This document shows, piece by piece, positions 16,820-24,393 of a stretch of DNA of 39,830 bases. Numbering within the stretch: position 1 is the first letter of the stretch; every line of letters begins with the position of its first letter. Both the position numbers and the translations under genes were made by a program. The notes under the pieces are model-generated. The model ran no database searches. It was not told where the DNA came from and saw only the letters and a list, made by a program, of their open reading frames with translations. The stretch lies in NCBI GenBank assembly GCA_011526105.1, contig WYAZ01000070.1, positions 1 through 39,830 of the forward strand. Reading direction: 5' to 3'. This DNA is from Deltaproteobacteria bacterium. GTDB taxonomy: Bacteria > Myxococcota > Kuafuiibacteriia > Kuafuiibacteriales > Kuafuiibacteriaceae.

Positions 16820-17281
16820 TCACTGCTTCGAAGCAGTGGACGCGGACCGGCGAGCGACCGAGCGCCGAAGGAGGAGACCTCCAAAGCCCGCGAGAAGGCC
16901 GATGAACATCGTCGCCGCCCCCCACGCGCTCATCATCAAGTAGAGGAAGAGGCCACCAACATCACCTGCGGGGTGTGCGCCGGGGCTGGACTGACGGTCT
17001 GCCTCGAGCAGCAGCCAGCCGCCCCACAGAACCCCGAGACTGGTTCCAGCGGCGAGTACGGAGAGCCAGGCCGCCCGCGTGGGCAGCGAGCCTCGGTGAG
17101 ATGCACTCGCGGTGAGCCAGTAGACACTCGCCCAGACCGCGGCGAACACGAGCTTTGGGACGTGCTGCCGCACGAACTCCGAGTCCGCATGGATCGTCGC
17201 GCCGAGCCACGTGCAAGCCCCAGCGAAAGCGGCCAGGTTCGTTGCGAGCAGGAGACGGCTCAGCGCAGCGGCTCTGGCCAT
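16820..17281 (-). CDS. small integral membrane protein
   Basis: 153 residues with four hydrophobic segments (about 7-27, 43-60, 71-93 and 111-138), a short cytoplasmic basic tail and no recognised catalytic motif. The segments are rich in Ala, Gly and Trp (GVLWGGWLLLEA). It starts inside the 3' end of the upstream DUF952 gene (22-bp overlap), so translation is likely coupled. No family recognised; some of the layout resembles DUF4149-like four-helix proteins (F-V-R-Q-H-V-P near the first loop), but that is weak. Confidence 0.7.
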   Translation of the reverse strand: MARAAALSRLLLATNLAAFAGACTWLGATIHADSEFVRQHVPKLVFAAVWASVYWLTASASHRGSLPTRAAWLSVLAAGTSLGVLWGGWLLLEADRQSSPGAHPAGDVGGLFLYLMMSAWGAATMFIGLLAGFGGLLLRRSVARRSASTASKQ

Positions 17282-17601
17282 CGAAAGACCCCCGGGACCG
17301 GCCCCACCAACTCGTGTACCGCCCGCACCGCCGACAGCGGGATGTCCGCATAGGCATGAGGAAACAACGCTCCGCCCCGAGAAGGCTCAAAGCGCAGACC
17401 CTCGAGCTGCTCGCTTCGGATCTCGAGCAACAACAGCTCCGTCTCGCTGGCGTAGTGTTTCGCGGCGGTCTCCTTCACCTGTTCGGCGGTGCTCAGGTGA
17501 ACGAAGCCGTCCTCGCGATCCTTCCCTGACCACGGCAAGAGCCCGGATTCGGTCGCGCGATCGAAGGAAGGCGCTCCCAAGATCTTGTAGAGGACGACCA
17601 T
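17260..17601 (-). CDS. DUF952 family protein
   Basis: 113 residues covering the whole DUF952 domain, a family of small cytoplasmic proteins of unknown activity. Typical features: opening Y-K-I-L, the D-G-F-V-H-L-S-T-A-E-Q-V core, L-L-L-L-E-I strand, and S-R-G-G-A-L-F-P-H-A-Y near residue 80. The conserved His residues suggest a ligand- or metal-binding pocket, but none is proven. It is divergent from the lipoprotein gene at 17830, leaving a 228-bp spacer with no feature I can assign beyond a likely promoter region, and overlaps the next membrane-protein gene. Confidence 0.88.
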   Translation of the reverse strand: MVVLYKILGAPSFDRATESGLLPWSGKDREDGFVHLSTAEQVKETAAKHYASETELLLLEIRSEQLEGLRFEPSRGGALFPHAYADIPLSAVRAVHELVGPVPGVFRWPEPLR

Positions 17602-17829
17602 CGCGGGCCCGGAGTGTTCTAGCCTTCCTCCAGGAGTGCGTCCACGGTGATCTCTCGGTCAGCTCCTCTTCATCGCGATCTCGGGCTGAACTGAAGGCGC
17701 GTGTGGATGCGGGACTCGATCCCGGGCCGGTGGGACCTCGTGATGGAGAGCCGCCAGGCATGCGGACGCAGCCGCGAAGCCCACGATTCGAGTCTTGGCG
17801 GTCGCGAGAGACAACTCTATAGTCGTCGC

Positions 17830-19470
17830 GTGCGGATCACCTGGCTCTGCCTTGCCCTGACGGGATGTGTGGCGCCGGGGGTGACGGTCCACTTTCCGGT
17901 CGAGGACCTCGAGCTCGCCTTTCTGATCGAGATGGAGGGAGAGGCCCTCATCGCTGTCAGCCCCGCCTTTGCGCTTCGAGATGGAGTGCCCTCGGCGGGC
18001 TTTCCGGTGGTGAGCACCATCAGCGCGGGCTCTCAGCTTTCGCTCGTGGGCTTCACTGGGGCCGAGCTCCATGAACTCAATCCCCTCATTGATCTCGATC
18101 GCGTGCTCGAGTCGCGTCTCCGCACGGCGGCCGATGAGTCCTGCGCGGAGCGCTTCGACGTGGAGCGCAAGCAGATCCTCGCAACGCTCCCGGGTTCCGT
18201 GCGGAGCTTCGAGCTGACGCGATCGAAGCCGGCCGAAGCGCACCCCACTCCGGCGAGGCTCTTGGCGCGGTTCCGGCTCGAGGCTCCGCTGGCCGATAGA
18301 CCTTGTCGCCCGCCGGTGTCCGTCGTGCCTTTCGCCCGCGACGGCGCCGCCCTCTCCGACAACTTCAGCTATGAGGGGGGTATGCTGCGCTTCGAAGCGA
18401 CCGGCGACAACGAGGCCTTCTTTCAGTTCATCGACGCTCAGCTCATGCCCAGCGGCGAGGTGCTGGGCATCACGCGGGGCGCCCTCATGGTCTTGGAGCG
18501 CGGCGCCCGTCTGGACTCCGACGCCGATCCACACTTCACCGGGGTCAGGGACCCGCTGTTTGTTTGGCCTTATCCGAGCCGACCCCAGATCTTCGACTCC
18601 TTCACCGTGTTGCCCGATGCCTCTGACAGCGATCGCACCGTCATTCTTCTCGTGATGAGGACCCCACTGTACGAAGACCCGGTGCAGACGAGCCTGCTGA
18701 GTATCGAGTACGAGGGTGGGAGGTTTCGGGTGCTCACCTCCACCGCGGTTCTCGGAGAGTCCACTCGCGCGGTCGTCGATCACCAAGGCCGGGGCCTCGT
18801 GGGGGTTCGACACGGAGCCCCCGCACGGTCTCACATCTTTTGGACGACCGACGGTCAAACCTTGCAGCACGGCGAGCTACCTTCTTTGGTGACCGAGATC
18901 GTTCCCTCACCCAACGCGGAGCGACCCCACATCCTGTATCTGGGTGGGGAGCCCCGGGTGGTGCTCACCGACGCCACTCGGGCGGAGCTGCAGCCGACGG
19001 ATCTCGAGCTACCCCCTCCCACGCTCGAGCCCGGACTGCGATCGGGGGCTGCCTTTCTCGAAGACGGCCGGGTGACCTTGGCCCTCGGATCCGAGGTCGA
19101 GACGATCTATCTGCTCCGTGTGCAGCGTCCCGCTGAGCCCATTCGGGTGGCGATCGATGGTTTCACTGCCCTCACCCCTTGTGGGGCTTCTGCAGATCCC
19201 TGCGGGTTCGTTGCAGGCCGCACTGAGGCGGAGGCGATGAGTGTTGTCGAACGCGAGGGGCAACCGCGATGGTTACTCTACCTGCCAAGGTTCTGCCGCC
19301 AGGTCATGGCGATCCGGGAGGACCGCTGCACCACTCACATCCCGATTCCTTCCCCGGTCCCGGCGCTGAGCACCCGTTCGCTGCGCTCGCTGCGCTTCAC
19401 GCCCGAGGGTGACCGGGCGATCCTCGCTGGGAGCGAAGGTCGACTATTCGAGCTTGTGATCGATCCTTAG
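17830..19470 (+). CDS. secreted lipoprotein, four-cysteine paralogue family (member D)
   Basis: Unknown function; 546 residues from the GTG at 17830, chosen because it directly precedes a compact lipoprotein signal (MRITWLCLALTGC, Cys13); the frame is open 129 bp further upstream but that part has no signal. It shares a clear block with member A (CRPPVSVVPFARDGA versus CAPAQSLVPFGATP, each followed by L-V-L-E-R/F-L-F-E-R-G strands) and the C-terminal quartet C-x6-C-G (Cys451/458) and R-F-C-x10-C (Cys489/500). It ends G-S-E-G-R-L-F-E-L-V. The quartet falls at almost the same residue number in all three close members. Its 3' end overlaps the convergent small lipoprotein gene by 27 bp. Confidence 0.76.
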   Translation: MRITWLCLALTGCVAPGVTVHFPVEDLELAFLIEMEGEALIAVSPAFALRDGVPSAGFPVVSTISAGSQLSLVGFTGAELHELNPLIDLDRVLESRLRTAADESCAERFDVERKQILATLPGSVRSFELTRSKPAEAHPTPARLLARFRLEAPLADRPCRPPVSVVPFARDGAALSDNFSYEGGMLRFEATGDNEAFFQFIDAQLMPSGEVLGITRGALMVLERGARLDSDADPHFTGVRDPLFVWPYPSRPQIFDSFTVLPDASDSDRTVILLVMRTPLYEDPVQTSLLSIEYEGGRFRVLTSTAVLGESTRAVVDHQGRGLVGVRHGAPARSHIFWTTDGQTLQHGELPSLVTEIVPSPNAERPHILYLGGEPRVVLTDATRAELQPTDLELPPPTLEPGLRSGAAFLEDGRVTLALGSEVETIYLLRVQRPAEPIRVAIDGFTALTPCGASADPCGFVAGRTEAEAMSVVEREGQPRWLLYLPRFCRQVMAIREDRCTTHIPIPSPVPALSTRSLRSLRFTPEGDRAILAGSEGRLFELVIDP

Positions 19471-19926
19471 CGCCTGCTCACACAGAACGGCGCTTGGCGC
19501 CTTCAGCGGCAGGGCGAAGGTCACCGAGTACTCCGCTTCGCTGAGCGCGGGCTGACAGCCGTTGCCTTTGGGCGCGATGACCGCGGTGGCGAGTCGAACG
19601 GAGGCCCCCGGCGGCAGCTCGATGACCGGGTCTTCCAACGCGGAACAGGGTCCCATCACGCAGGTGCCGTAGTAGTCGTAGCCGTCTCCGAGCCCGCTGA
19701 ACTCGACCGCGCCTCCCGGGCACTGTCCCTTCAGCTCGAGGTGCAGCGGTCGATCGGTCTGATTCGTTGCCACCGCGTGAAGAAACCAAGAACCGCCCGA
19801 GGCCTCGCGCTCGACGGACAACTGGATCTCGCACTTCACTCGAGTCGGAGTTTCGGCTTCGACCGGCGCCGACGTCTTGCAGGCACATAGAGCGAGGGTG
19901 AGCATCGAAGCGGTTCTTCCGAGCAT
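19444..19926 (-). CDS. small lipoprotein, unknown function
   Basis: 160 residues from the ATG at 19926; lipoprotein signal with L-A-L-C-A-C (Cys14 or Cys16). The longer open frame to 20217 is the shadow of the opposite-strand glycosylase. The mature part is a single beta-rich domain (G-G-S-W-F-L-H-A-V-A-T-N-Q-T-D-R-P-L-H-L) with paired cysteines, similar in style to intracellular proteinase-inhibitor/BsuPI-like or other Ig-like domains that start with V-A-T-N-x-T-D/S. It is divergent from the DNA glycosylase gene (9-bp gap) and convergent with lipoprotein D. Function not recognised. Confidence 0.7.
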   Translation of the reverse strand: MLGRTASMLTLALCACKTSAPVEAETPTRVKCEIQLSVEREASGGSWFLHAVATNQTDRPLHLELKGQCPGGAVEFSGLGDGYDYYGTCVMGPCSALEDPVIELPPGASVRLATAVIAPKGNGCQPALSEAEYSVTFALPLKAPSAVLCEQALRIDHKLE

Positions 19927-19935
19927 CCCGAAGCC

Positions 19936-20901
19936 TTGTCTCTTTCGCCGCCGAAAGTCGATACTCCGTTTCGCTTGCCGGTCCACGAGCTTCCATGCCC
20001 AGCGCCCTTCGATCTGCGGCTGGCGCTGCACGGCCACGGCTGGGTGAGTCTCGAGCCGCATCGCTGGATCGCGCGCGAGGCGATCTTCGAGACCGTTCTT
20101 TGTACCGAGGTCGGCGCGACGGACGTTCAGCTCCGCCAGGAGGGGGAGCGCGTGCTTCTCAGCTGCTCGTCCGCGAAGCCTCGTGCCGTGGATGTGCCGC
20201 GCGCTCAACTCTCGCACATGCTCCGCCTCGATGAGGACTTCGCTCCGTTCTGGAGGCTGTGCCGCCGGGAGCCGAGTCTTCGATGGGTCGCGAAGCGTGG
20301 GGCGGGGCGGATGCTCCGCTCCGTCACCGTGTTCGAAGACCTCATGAAGTTGCTCTTCACCACGAACTGCTCCTGGGCCGCGACTCAGCGGATGACCGAG
20401 AGACTCGTTTCCGCGCTCGGGGAGGTCGCGCCCTCGGGGCGCCGAGCTTTCCCCACGCCCGCGCGCTGTGCTCAGGCGGGTGAGCAGTTCTTTCGGGACG
20501 AAGTGAGGGCCGGCTATCGCTCTGGTCGCGCAGTCGCCCTCGCTCGCCTCTTTGCCGAGGGTCGTCTCGACGACTCGGCGTTCCGCGATGTGAGTATCCC
20601 GACGGAGGTGCTGCGCGTCCGTCTCCTCGCCTTACCAGGCTTCGGACCCTACGCGGCCGGTCAGGCGCTCCGACTGCTCGGACGCTACGACGATCTCGCG
20701 CTCGATTCGTGGTGTCGAAGCAAGCTCGCTTCCCTCGAAGGCCGCCGCAAACCCCGATCGGATCGGGCCATCGAGAAGACCTACGAGCGCTACGGAGCAT
20801 ACCGAGGGCTGGTGATGTGGATGCAGCTCACCGCCGACTGGCATCTGCCCCCAAAGAAGCGGGGGTCCTCCGCCTTGAGCCCGAGTGCGCTCAAAGAGTA
20901 G
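19936..20901 (+). CDS. HhH-GPD family DNA glycosylase
   Basis: About 321 residues. Base-excision-repair glycosylase of the HhH-GPD superfamily: L-L-F-T-T-N-C-S-W-A-A-T-Q-R (139-152), helix-hairpin-helix L-P-G-F-G-P-Y-A-A-G-Q-A-L (233-245) and the general acid D-L-A-L-D-S-W (Asp257). The position that is Lys in bifunctional OGG1/EndoIII enzymes is Tyr239, so a monofunctional, AlkA-like activity on alkylated or otherwise damaged bases is more likely. The N-terminal ~100 residues (L-A-L-H-G-H-G-W) resemble the N-domain of such proteins. The start is a TTG at 19936 without a good ribosome site; another TTG at 19975 is possible. Confidence 0.85.
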   Translation: MSLSPPKVDTPFRLPVHELPCPAPFDLRLALHGHGWVSLEPHRWIAREAIFETVLCTEVGATDVQLRQEGERVLLSCSSAKPRAVDVPRAQLSHMLRLDEDFAPFWRLCRREPSLRWVAKRGAGRMLRSVTVFEDLMKLLFTTNCSWAATQRMTERLVSALGEVAPSGRRAFPTPARCAQAGEQFFRDEVRAGYRSGRAVALARLFAEGRLDDSAFRDVSIPTEVLRVRLLALPGFGPYAAGQALRLLGRYDDLALDSWCRSKLASLEGRRKPRSDRAIEKTYERYGAYRGLVMWMQLTADWHLPPKKRGSSALSPSALKE

Positions 20902-20910
20902 GCTGCTCTC

Positions 20911-21627
20911 GTGCCGTCTTCTGGGCTCGGGCTGCTCCTCTTGGGGGCGGGGCTGGGTCTTCACCTTCAAGAGAGCGGCGAGCTCTCCATGGCGCAGTCG
21001 GTCGAGCTCCTCGATGTTCTCTCGGAGGTCGTGCTCAGTGAGACCGGCATTCGACCGGTGATCGACAACCCCGACTGGACCGAGTGCGACACCCAGGACG
21101 CGGCGTGTGAGGCGTTGGTTCGTTCTCGAACACGAACGGATGAGCTGATCCTCGTGCGCGCCTTCGCGGGCCTCACAAAGATCCGCGTCGAGCTCGTTCG
21201 CTTGCGCACCGCGGAGGGCTCGCTCTCCACGAGCGGAGACCTGCCGCTCGAGTCCGCCGACTGGCCGTCCGCGATCCTCCCGCTCGTGAGGCCGCTCTTT
21301 CCGGATCCGCTCGACCCTCTGTTGCTCCGGGCCCGAGAACCCAACGTGCTGTCGGCCGATCCGGCCAACAAGGCCACGACTCCAGACCGAAGTCCGGGAC
21401 CGTGGATCATCATGGGGGCCAGCGCAGTCGCGGCCGGTTTTGGCGTGGGCTTCTTCGCGAGCAGTCAGGACGCGCGAAGTGAACTCGTCAGCGGTCGCCT
21501 CTTCACGAGCGAGGAGTTCGACGCGCTCAACGGGCGTCTCGAAAGCCATTCGATTCTGGCGGGTGTACTCCTCGGCACCGCGGTGACCGGGGTGGTGGCG
21601 GGTCTCGCGTGGCTCATCTGGGAATGA
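20911..21627 (+). CDS. unknown secreted/membrane protein with two C-terminal helices
   Basis: 238 residues from a GTG 9 bp after the glycosylase stop. A hydrophobic signal-like N-terminus (LGLLLLGAGLGLHL), a soluble domain (25-155) containing a C-x6-C pair and the L-I-L-V-R-A-F-A-G-L strand, then two hydrophobic helices (about 168-184 and 213-235) separated by S-S-Q-D-A-R-S-E-L-V. This end layout is common in myxobacterial envelope proteins that sense or report nucleotides or vessel state, but no family is certain. Probably co-transcribed with the glycosylase. Function unknown. Confidence 0.65.
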   Translation: MPSSGLGLLLLGAGLGLHLQESGELSMAQSVELLDVLSEVVLSETGIRPVIDNPDWTECDTQDAACEALVRSRTRTDELILVRAFAGLTKIRVELVRLRTAEGSLSTSGDLPLESADWPSAILPLVRPLFPDPLDPLLLRAREPNVLSADPANKATTPDRSPGPWIIMGASAVAAGFGVGFFASSQDARSELVSGRLFTSEEFDALNGRLESHSILAGVLLGTAVTGVVAGLAWLIWE

Positions 21628-21641
21628 GCCACCCTTCGCCC

Positions 21642-22256
21642 TTACGAGCTCTTCTTGGGCGCTTCGAGACCGAACTCGGCTTCGATGCTGATCTCTACCT
21701 CGCTGCCCACCAGCACCCCTCCGGCCTCGAGCGCCTTGTTCCAGGTGAGACCGAAGTCCTCGCGCTTGATCTTGGTGGTCGCCTCGAAGCCGCGCTTCGT
21801 GTTGCCCCACGGGTCTTTGATCGCTCGATCGGGGGCATTCACATCCAAGGTCACGCTCTTGGTCACGCCGTGAATCGTGAGGTTTCCGGTGACCAGCAGT
21901 TTGCCCGGGGCAGCCTTCTTGACCGCGGTGGACACGAAGGTGAGCTTTGGGAACTTGGCGACGTCGAAGAAGTCAGCGGACTTGAGGTGTTCGTCCCGCT
22001 TCGCCTCGTTGGTATCGAGAGACGCGGCATCAATCTCGATGGAGACCTTGCTCTTCGTGATGTCCTTGTCGTCGAAGTCCAGCGTTCCGGTGAACTTGTT
22101 GAATTGGCCCTTTACGTTCGTGACCATGAGGTGACGAACCTTGAAGCCGATATCGGTGTGGCTTTGGTCGAGGTTCCATTTCGTTGGGGCGGCGTGGGCA
22201 GCGAGCGGAGTCGCCAGGAGGAGGGTGGAGAGGGAGAGGTACATCGAGAGCTTCAT
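21642..22256 (-). CDS. YceI family periplasmic protein
   Basis: 204 residues with a signal peptide (1-22, AAHA). The mature part is a complete YceI-like lipocalin fold: W-N-L-D-Q-S-H-T-D-I-G-F-K-V-R-H, S-A-D-F-F-D-V-A-K-F-P, L-T-I-H-G-V-T-K and the D-F-G-L-T-W-N end. YceI proteins bind isoprenoid-like or amphiphilic ligands in the periplasm; several are induced by stress or base. AAGGTAAGGA lies just before the ATG. It is divergent from a TetR regulator with two matching palindromes between them, so it is most likely the regulator's target. Confidence 0.93.
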   Translation of the reverse strand: MKLSMYLSLSTLLLATPLAAHAAPTKWNLDQSHTDIGFKVRHLMVTNVKGQFNKFTGTLDFDDKDITKSKVSIEIDAASLDTNEAKRDEHLKSADFFDVAKFPKLTFVSTAVKKAAPGKLLVTGNLTIHGVTKSVTLDVNAPDRAIKDPWGNTKRGFEATTKIKREDFGLTWNKALEAGGVLVGSEVEISIEAEFGLEAPKKSS

Positions 22257-22290
22257 GGGAAATCCTTACCTTTCAGGGACGGACGTAACT

Positions 22291-22302
22291 GGACTATCGT
22301 CC
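22291..22302. promoter_or_regulatory. operator 1, probable TetR-family site
   Basis: GGACTATCGTCC is a near-perfect palindrome whose reverse complement, GGACGATAGTCC, differs by one base from the second site at 22323-22334. It lies 35 bp before the yceI start and overlaps a GATAGT sequence on the minus strand that could be its -10 box, so binding there would repress yceI. Confidence 0.6.
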
Positions 22303-22322
22303 GCTTCATGGCGTACCAATAT

Positions 22323-22334
22323 GGACGATGGTCC
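22323..22334. promoter_or_regulatory. operator 2, probable TetR-family site
   Basis: GGACGATGGTCC, spaced 32 bp (about three helical turns) from operator 1. Both copies are followed by GCTT in the same direction. The site lies 69 bp before the preferred start of the TetR gene and would allow autoregulation. Confidence 0.6.
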
Positions 22335-22402
22335 GCTTAGTCAAGTGGCCTCTGTTCGAAAGCGACTGATATTTGAGTATCTCCAAGAATAACAAAGGCC
22401 TG

Positions 22403-22993
22403 GTGAACATCGGCCGAGAGCGGGCCGACGCGGCCCGAAACCGGGTGCGCATCCTGGCGGCGGCCCGGGCGCTCATGACGGAGCGAGCCCTGTCGGAGAT
22501 CTGTATGGACGCCATCGCGGAGCGCGCCGGCGTGGGCAAGGGCACGCTCTATCGAAGGTTCCCGGAGCGGGCCTCGCTCTACATGGCGTTGCTCGATGAG
22601 GATGCACGCGCGCTTCAAGAGCGAGTGATCGCGGGCTTCGATCTTCCGAAAAGCACGGCAGCTCGCGAGCTGATCCTGCAGCTCCTCACCGAGCTCTTCG
22701 AGTTCGTGGTTCGCAACCGGGAGATCCTCTCCACTGCCGCGTCTTCACATCGAGCCGGGCCGGGGCGCTACGATCATCCGGGCCACGCGTGGCAGCGTCA
22801 CTCTCTGGTCGCCTTCCTTCGTTCCGCGGTGACTAAGGGCGAGCTCGCCCCGATGGATCTCGAGCTTTGGGCTGAACTGCTGCTCGCGGGACTCCATCCC
22901 GATCTCATCCAGTGGTTCATCGCGGGCGGCAGCACACCTGAGCAACTCCGGTTGCGCTATCGCGATGCGTGGCTCCGGCAGCTCGGCCTTTGA
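22403..22993 (+). CDS. TetR family transcriptional regulator
   Basis: 196 residues from the GTG at 22403 (AAAGG 4 nt upstream); a TTG at 22373 would add 10 residues. The N-terminal helix-turn-helix is clear: I-L-A-A-A-R-A-L-M, M-D-A-I-A-E-R-A-G-V-G-K-G-T-L-Y-R-R-F-P. The C-terminal ligand domain includes a helix-rich region with H-R-A-G-P-G-R-Y and a W-x-x-L-L-x-A-G-L-x-P-D-L end resembling SBP/YcdC-like TetR groups. It is divergent from yceI, and two matching operator palindromes lie between. Effector unknown. Confidence 0.92.
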   Translation: MNIGRERADAARNRVRILAAARALMTERALSEICMDAIAERAGVGKGTLYRRFPERASLYMALLDEDARALQERVIAGFDLPKSTAARELILQLLTELFEFVVRNREILSTAASSHRAGPGRYDHPGHAWQRHSLVAFLRSAVTKGELAPMDLELWAELLLAGLHPDLIQWFIAGGSTPEQLRLRYRDAWLRQLGL

Positions 22994-23000
22994 GCCGTCC

Positions 23001-23582
23001 TCAAGCGAAGGGCTTGCGAGCGGTGGGCGAGAGGAACCGTCGCCGCAGACCTGCGAGGCTCACTATCTCGCCGGGCAGATCCACACGCGCGAGATCGATG
23101 GCGTCGAGGAGCGGAAGCTGAGCGCCCTTGGGAGTAGGGGCGGGCCAGTTCGGGGGCGGCGCTTGCCAGCCACCATCTTCGGTTCGCATGTGCGAGCGAT
23201 CGGACCAGAGCTCTTCGACATAGACCTTGCCCATCACGACGCGGAACCAGGGCTCGAAGACGGCGGTCTCGTTCGGGTCGGGCTTGAAGCTCTCCGACAG
23301 GTATACTTTTAGCGGCACCGGGAAAGGCAGCACGCTGTCGAGGTCGTAGACCATCGGCTCACCAGGTTCATCGACGAGCGCGACCACGTGATAGTCCCAG
23401 AGGATGGGGAGCTTGGGCCTCGCGGCGGAGCGCTGGTTCCAGAAACGGACGGCACGCATGCGATTCGAGATCAGCATCGCGTAGCTGTTGTCTGAAGGCA
23501 GCTCGGGGCGTCCGAGGAGCTTCCAGACGTTTTCCTCGCAGTACTGGGCCTGGTACGCGCAGCTGTCGCGTTCGAGGCTCAC
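23001..23582 (-). CDS. protein N-terminal glutamine amidohydrolase (NTAQ1-like)
   Basis: 193 residues, near the ~205 of eukaryotic NTAQ1, which converts N-terminal Gln of proteins to Glu. Seen along the whole length: Y-C-E-E-N-V-W with catalytic Cys15, L-W-D-Y-H-V with His65, V-Y-D-L-D-S-V-L-P-F-P with Asp80, W/F-F-R-V-V, and W-S-D-R-S-H-M (127-132) followed by G-G-W-x-x-P-P-P. All these match the human protein closely. The start is a GTG overlapping the stop of the FHA gene as GTGA, so the two are translationally coupled; the frame further upstream to 23849 is shadow of that gene. Cytoplasmic. Finding this enzyme in a bacterium is unusual. Confidence 0.9.
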   Translation of the reverse strand: MSLERDSCAYQAQYCEENVWKLLGRPELPSDNSYAMLISNRMRAVRFWNQRSAARPKLPILWDYHVVALVDEPGEPMVYDLDSVLPFPVPLKVYLSESFKPDPNETAVFEPWFRVVMGKVYVEELWSDRSHMRTEDGGWQAPPPNWPAPTPKGAQLPLLDAIDLARVDLPGEIVSLAGLRRRFLSPTARKPFA

Positions 23583-24184
23583 CTTGCGCGGAAGGTCAGC
23601 GACTCTTCTGAGATTGAGAAGACATCCCCATCTCGGATCTCGACTCGGCCGTTGATTCGTTCCCCGTCTCGCCAGACCCCGTTGGCGGAGCCCAAGTCCT
23701 CGACGTAGAACTTGCCGTTCACCATGGCGATGCCCGCGTGCTGACGCGAGACTTTGGCTGACGGCACGACGACATCGCAGGTTCGACTGCGGCCGATGAC
23801 CATGTTGTCCTTGTTGATGAGGAACTCCTCGCCCCCGGCGAGGACGCAATAGAGCTGCCGCTTGGCCGCCGGCTGACTGACACGCGGGGGCGGAGGCGAG
23901 GACACCAAAGACTGAGCGGGCGACACCCCGCCGGCCATCGCGCCCACGAGATCGGGGGCGTAGTTCGCCTGCCGACCCGAGGTGGGAACGACCGGGAACG
24001 CGGCGAGCTTGCTCGAGCTCAGGCAGCTCCGAAACTCGTCTTCCTCGCCCGCGAGCACGATCTCGCGATTGCAGACGTGGCAGTGGACCTGTCCCGGGAT
24101 CTCGTCACTTCCGCACTCGACCCAGTTCTGGGGACACGCGGCGGCGTCCACACAGTTCGTGATCCATCCGAGTTGCTCGCGCAT
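23579..24184 (-). CDS. FHA-domain protein with N-terminal Cys-rich motif
   Basis: 201 residues. The N-terminus has cysteines that could bind zinc (C-P-Q-N-W-V-E-C at 17-24, C-H-V-C at 35-38). A low-complexity linker (65-107, Pro/Ser rich) leads to a C-terminal FHA domain (109-200) with G-R-S-R-T-C-D-V-V-V (131-140), V-S-R-Q-H-A (145-150) and S-A-N-G (166-169), the residues that bind phosphothreonine peptides. It would link a Ser/Thr kinase signal to a partner; the coupled NTAQ1-like gene downstream is the obvious candidate. No signal peptide; cytoplasmic. Confidence 0.88.
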   Translation of the reverse strand: MREQLGWITNCVDAAACPQNWVECGSDEIPGQVHCHVCNREIVLAGEEDEFRSCLSSSKLAAFPVVPTSGRQANYAPDLVGAMAGGVSPAQSLVSSPPPPRVSQPAAKRQLYCVLAGGEEFLINKDNMVIGRSRTCDVVVPSAKVSRQHAGIAMVNGKFYVEDLGSANGVWRDGERINGRVEIRDGDVFSISEESLTFRAR

Positions 24185-24237
24185 GGCTCCGCTCTAGATA
24201 CGTGGAAAACCGGTTCAGAACAACCTTCTGGCCGAAG

Positions 24238-24393
24238 TCAGTCCGGGGTCTCGCCGTCGCCCAGACCGGCGTCCGACGCGCCGGCGTCCGAAAGGTGCGC
24301 GTCCACCAGCTGGGCTGGAGGCAGGGTGATGTCCGCCTGGCAGGCCGAGGCCAGCACGATCGTGGCCCACAACGCCGCGGGCCAGAGCTTCAC
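24238..24393 (-). CDS. 51-residue lipoprotein translationally coupled to queD
   Basis: A short gene with a clear lipoprotein signal ([18 protein letters not shown], Cys18) and a ~33-residue tail rich in Asp, Ala and Gly (S-D-A-G-A-S-D-A-G), like the linkers of other lipoproteins in this window. Its GTG overlaps the queD stop as GTGA. There is no folded domain, so it may be a small surface lipopeptide or the remnant of a longer lipoprotein. It is shorter than usual gene-calling limits. Confidence 0.6.
   Translation of the reverse strand: MKLWPAALWATIVLASACQADITLPPAQLVDAHLSDAGASDAGLGDGETPD

Noticed and set aside
23583-23849. 89-residue extension of the NTAQ1-like protein
   Set aside because: Arg-rich shadow of the FHA gene on the same strand; the GTGA overlap at 23582 gives the correct family N-terminus.
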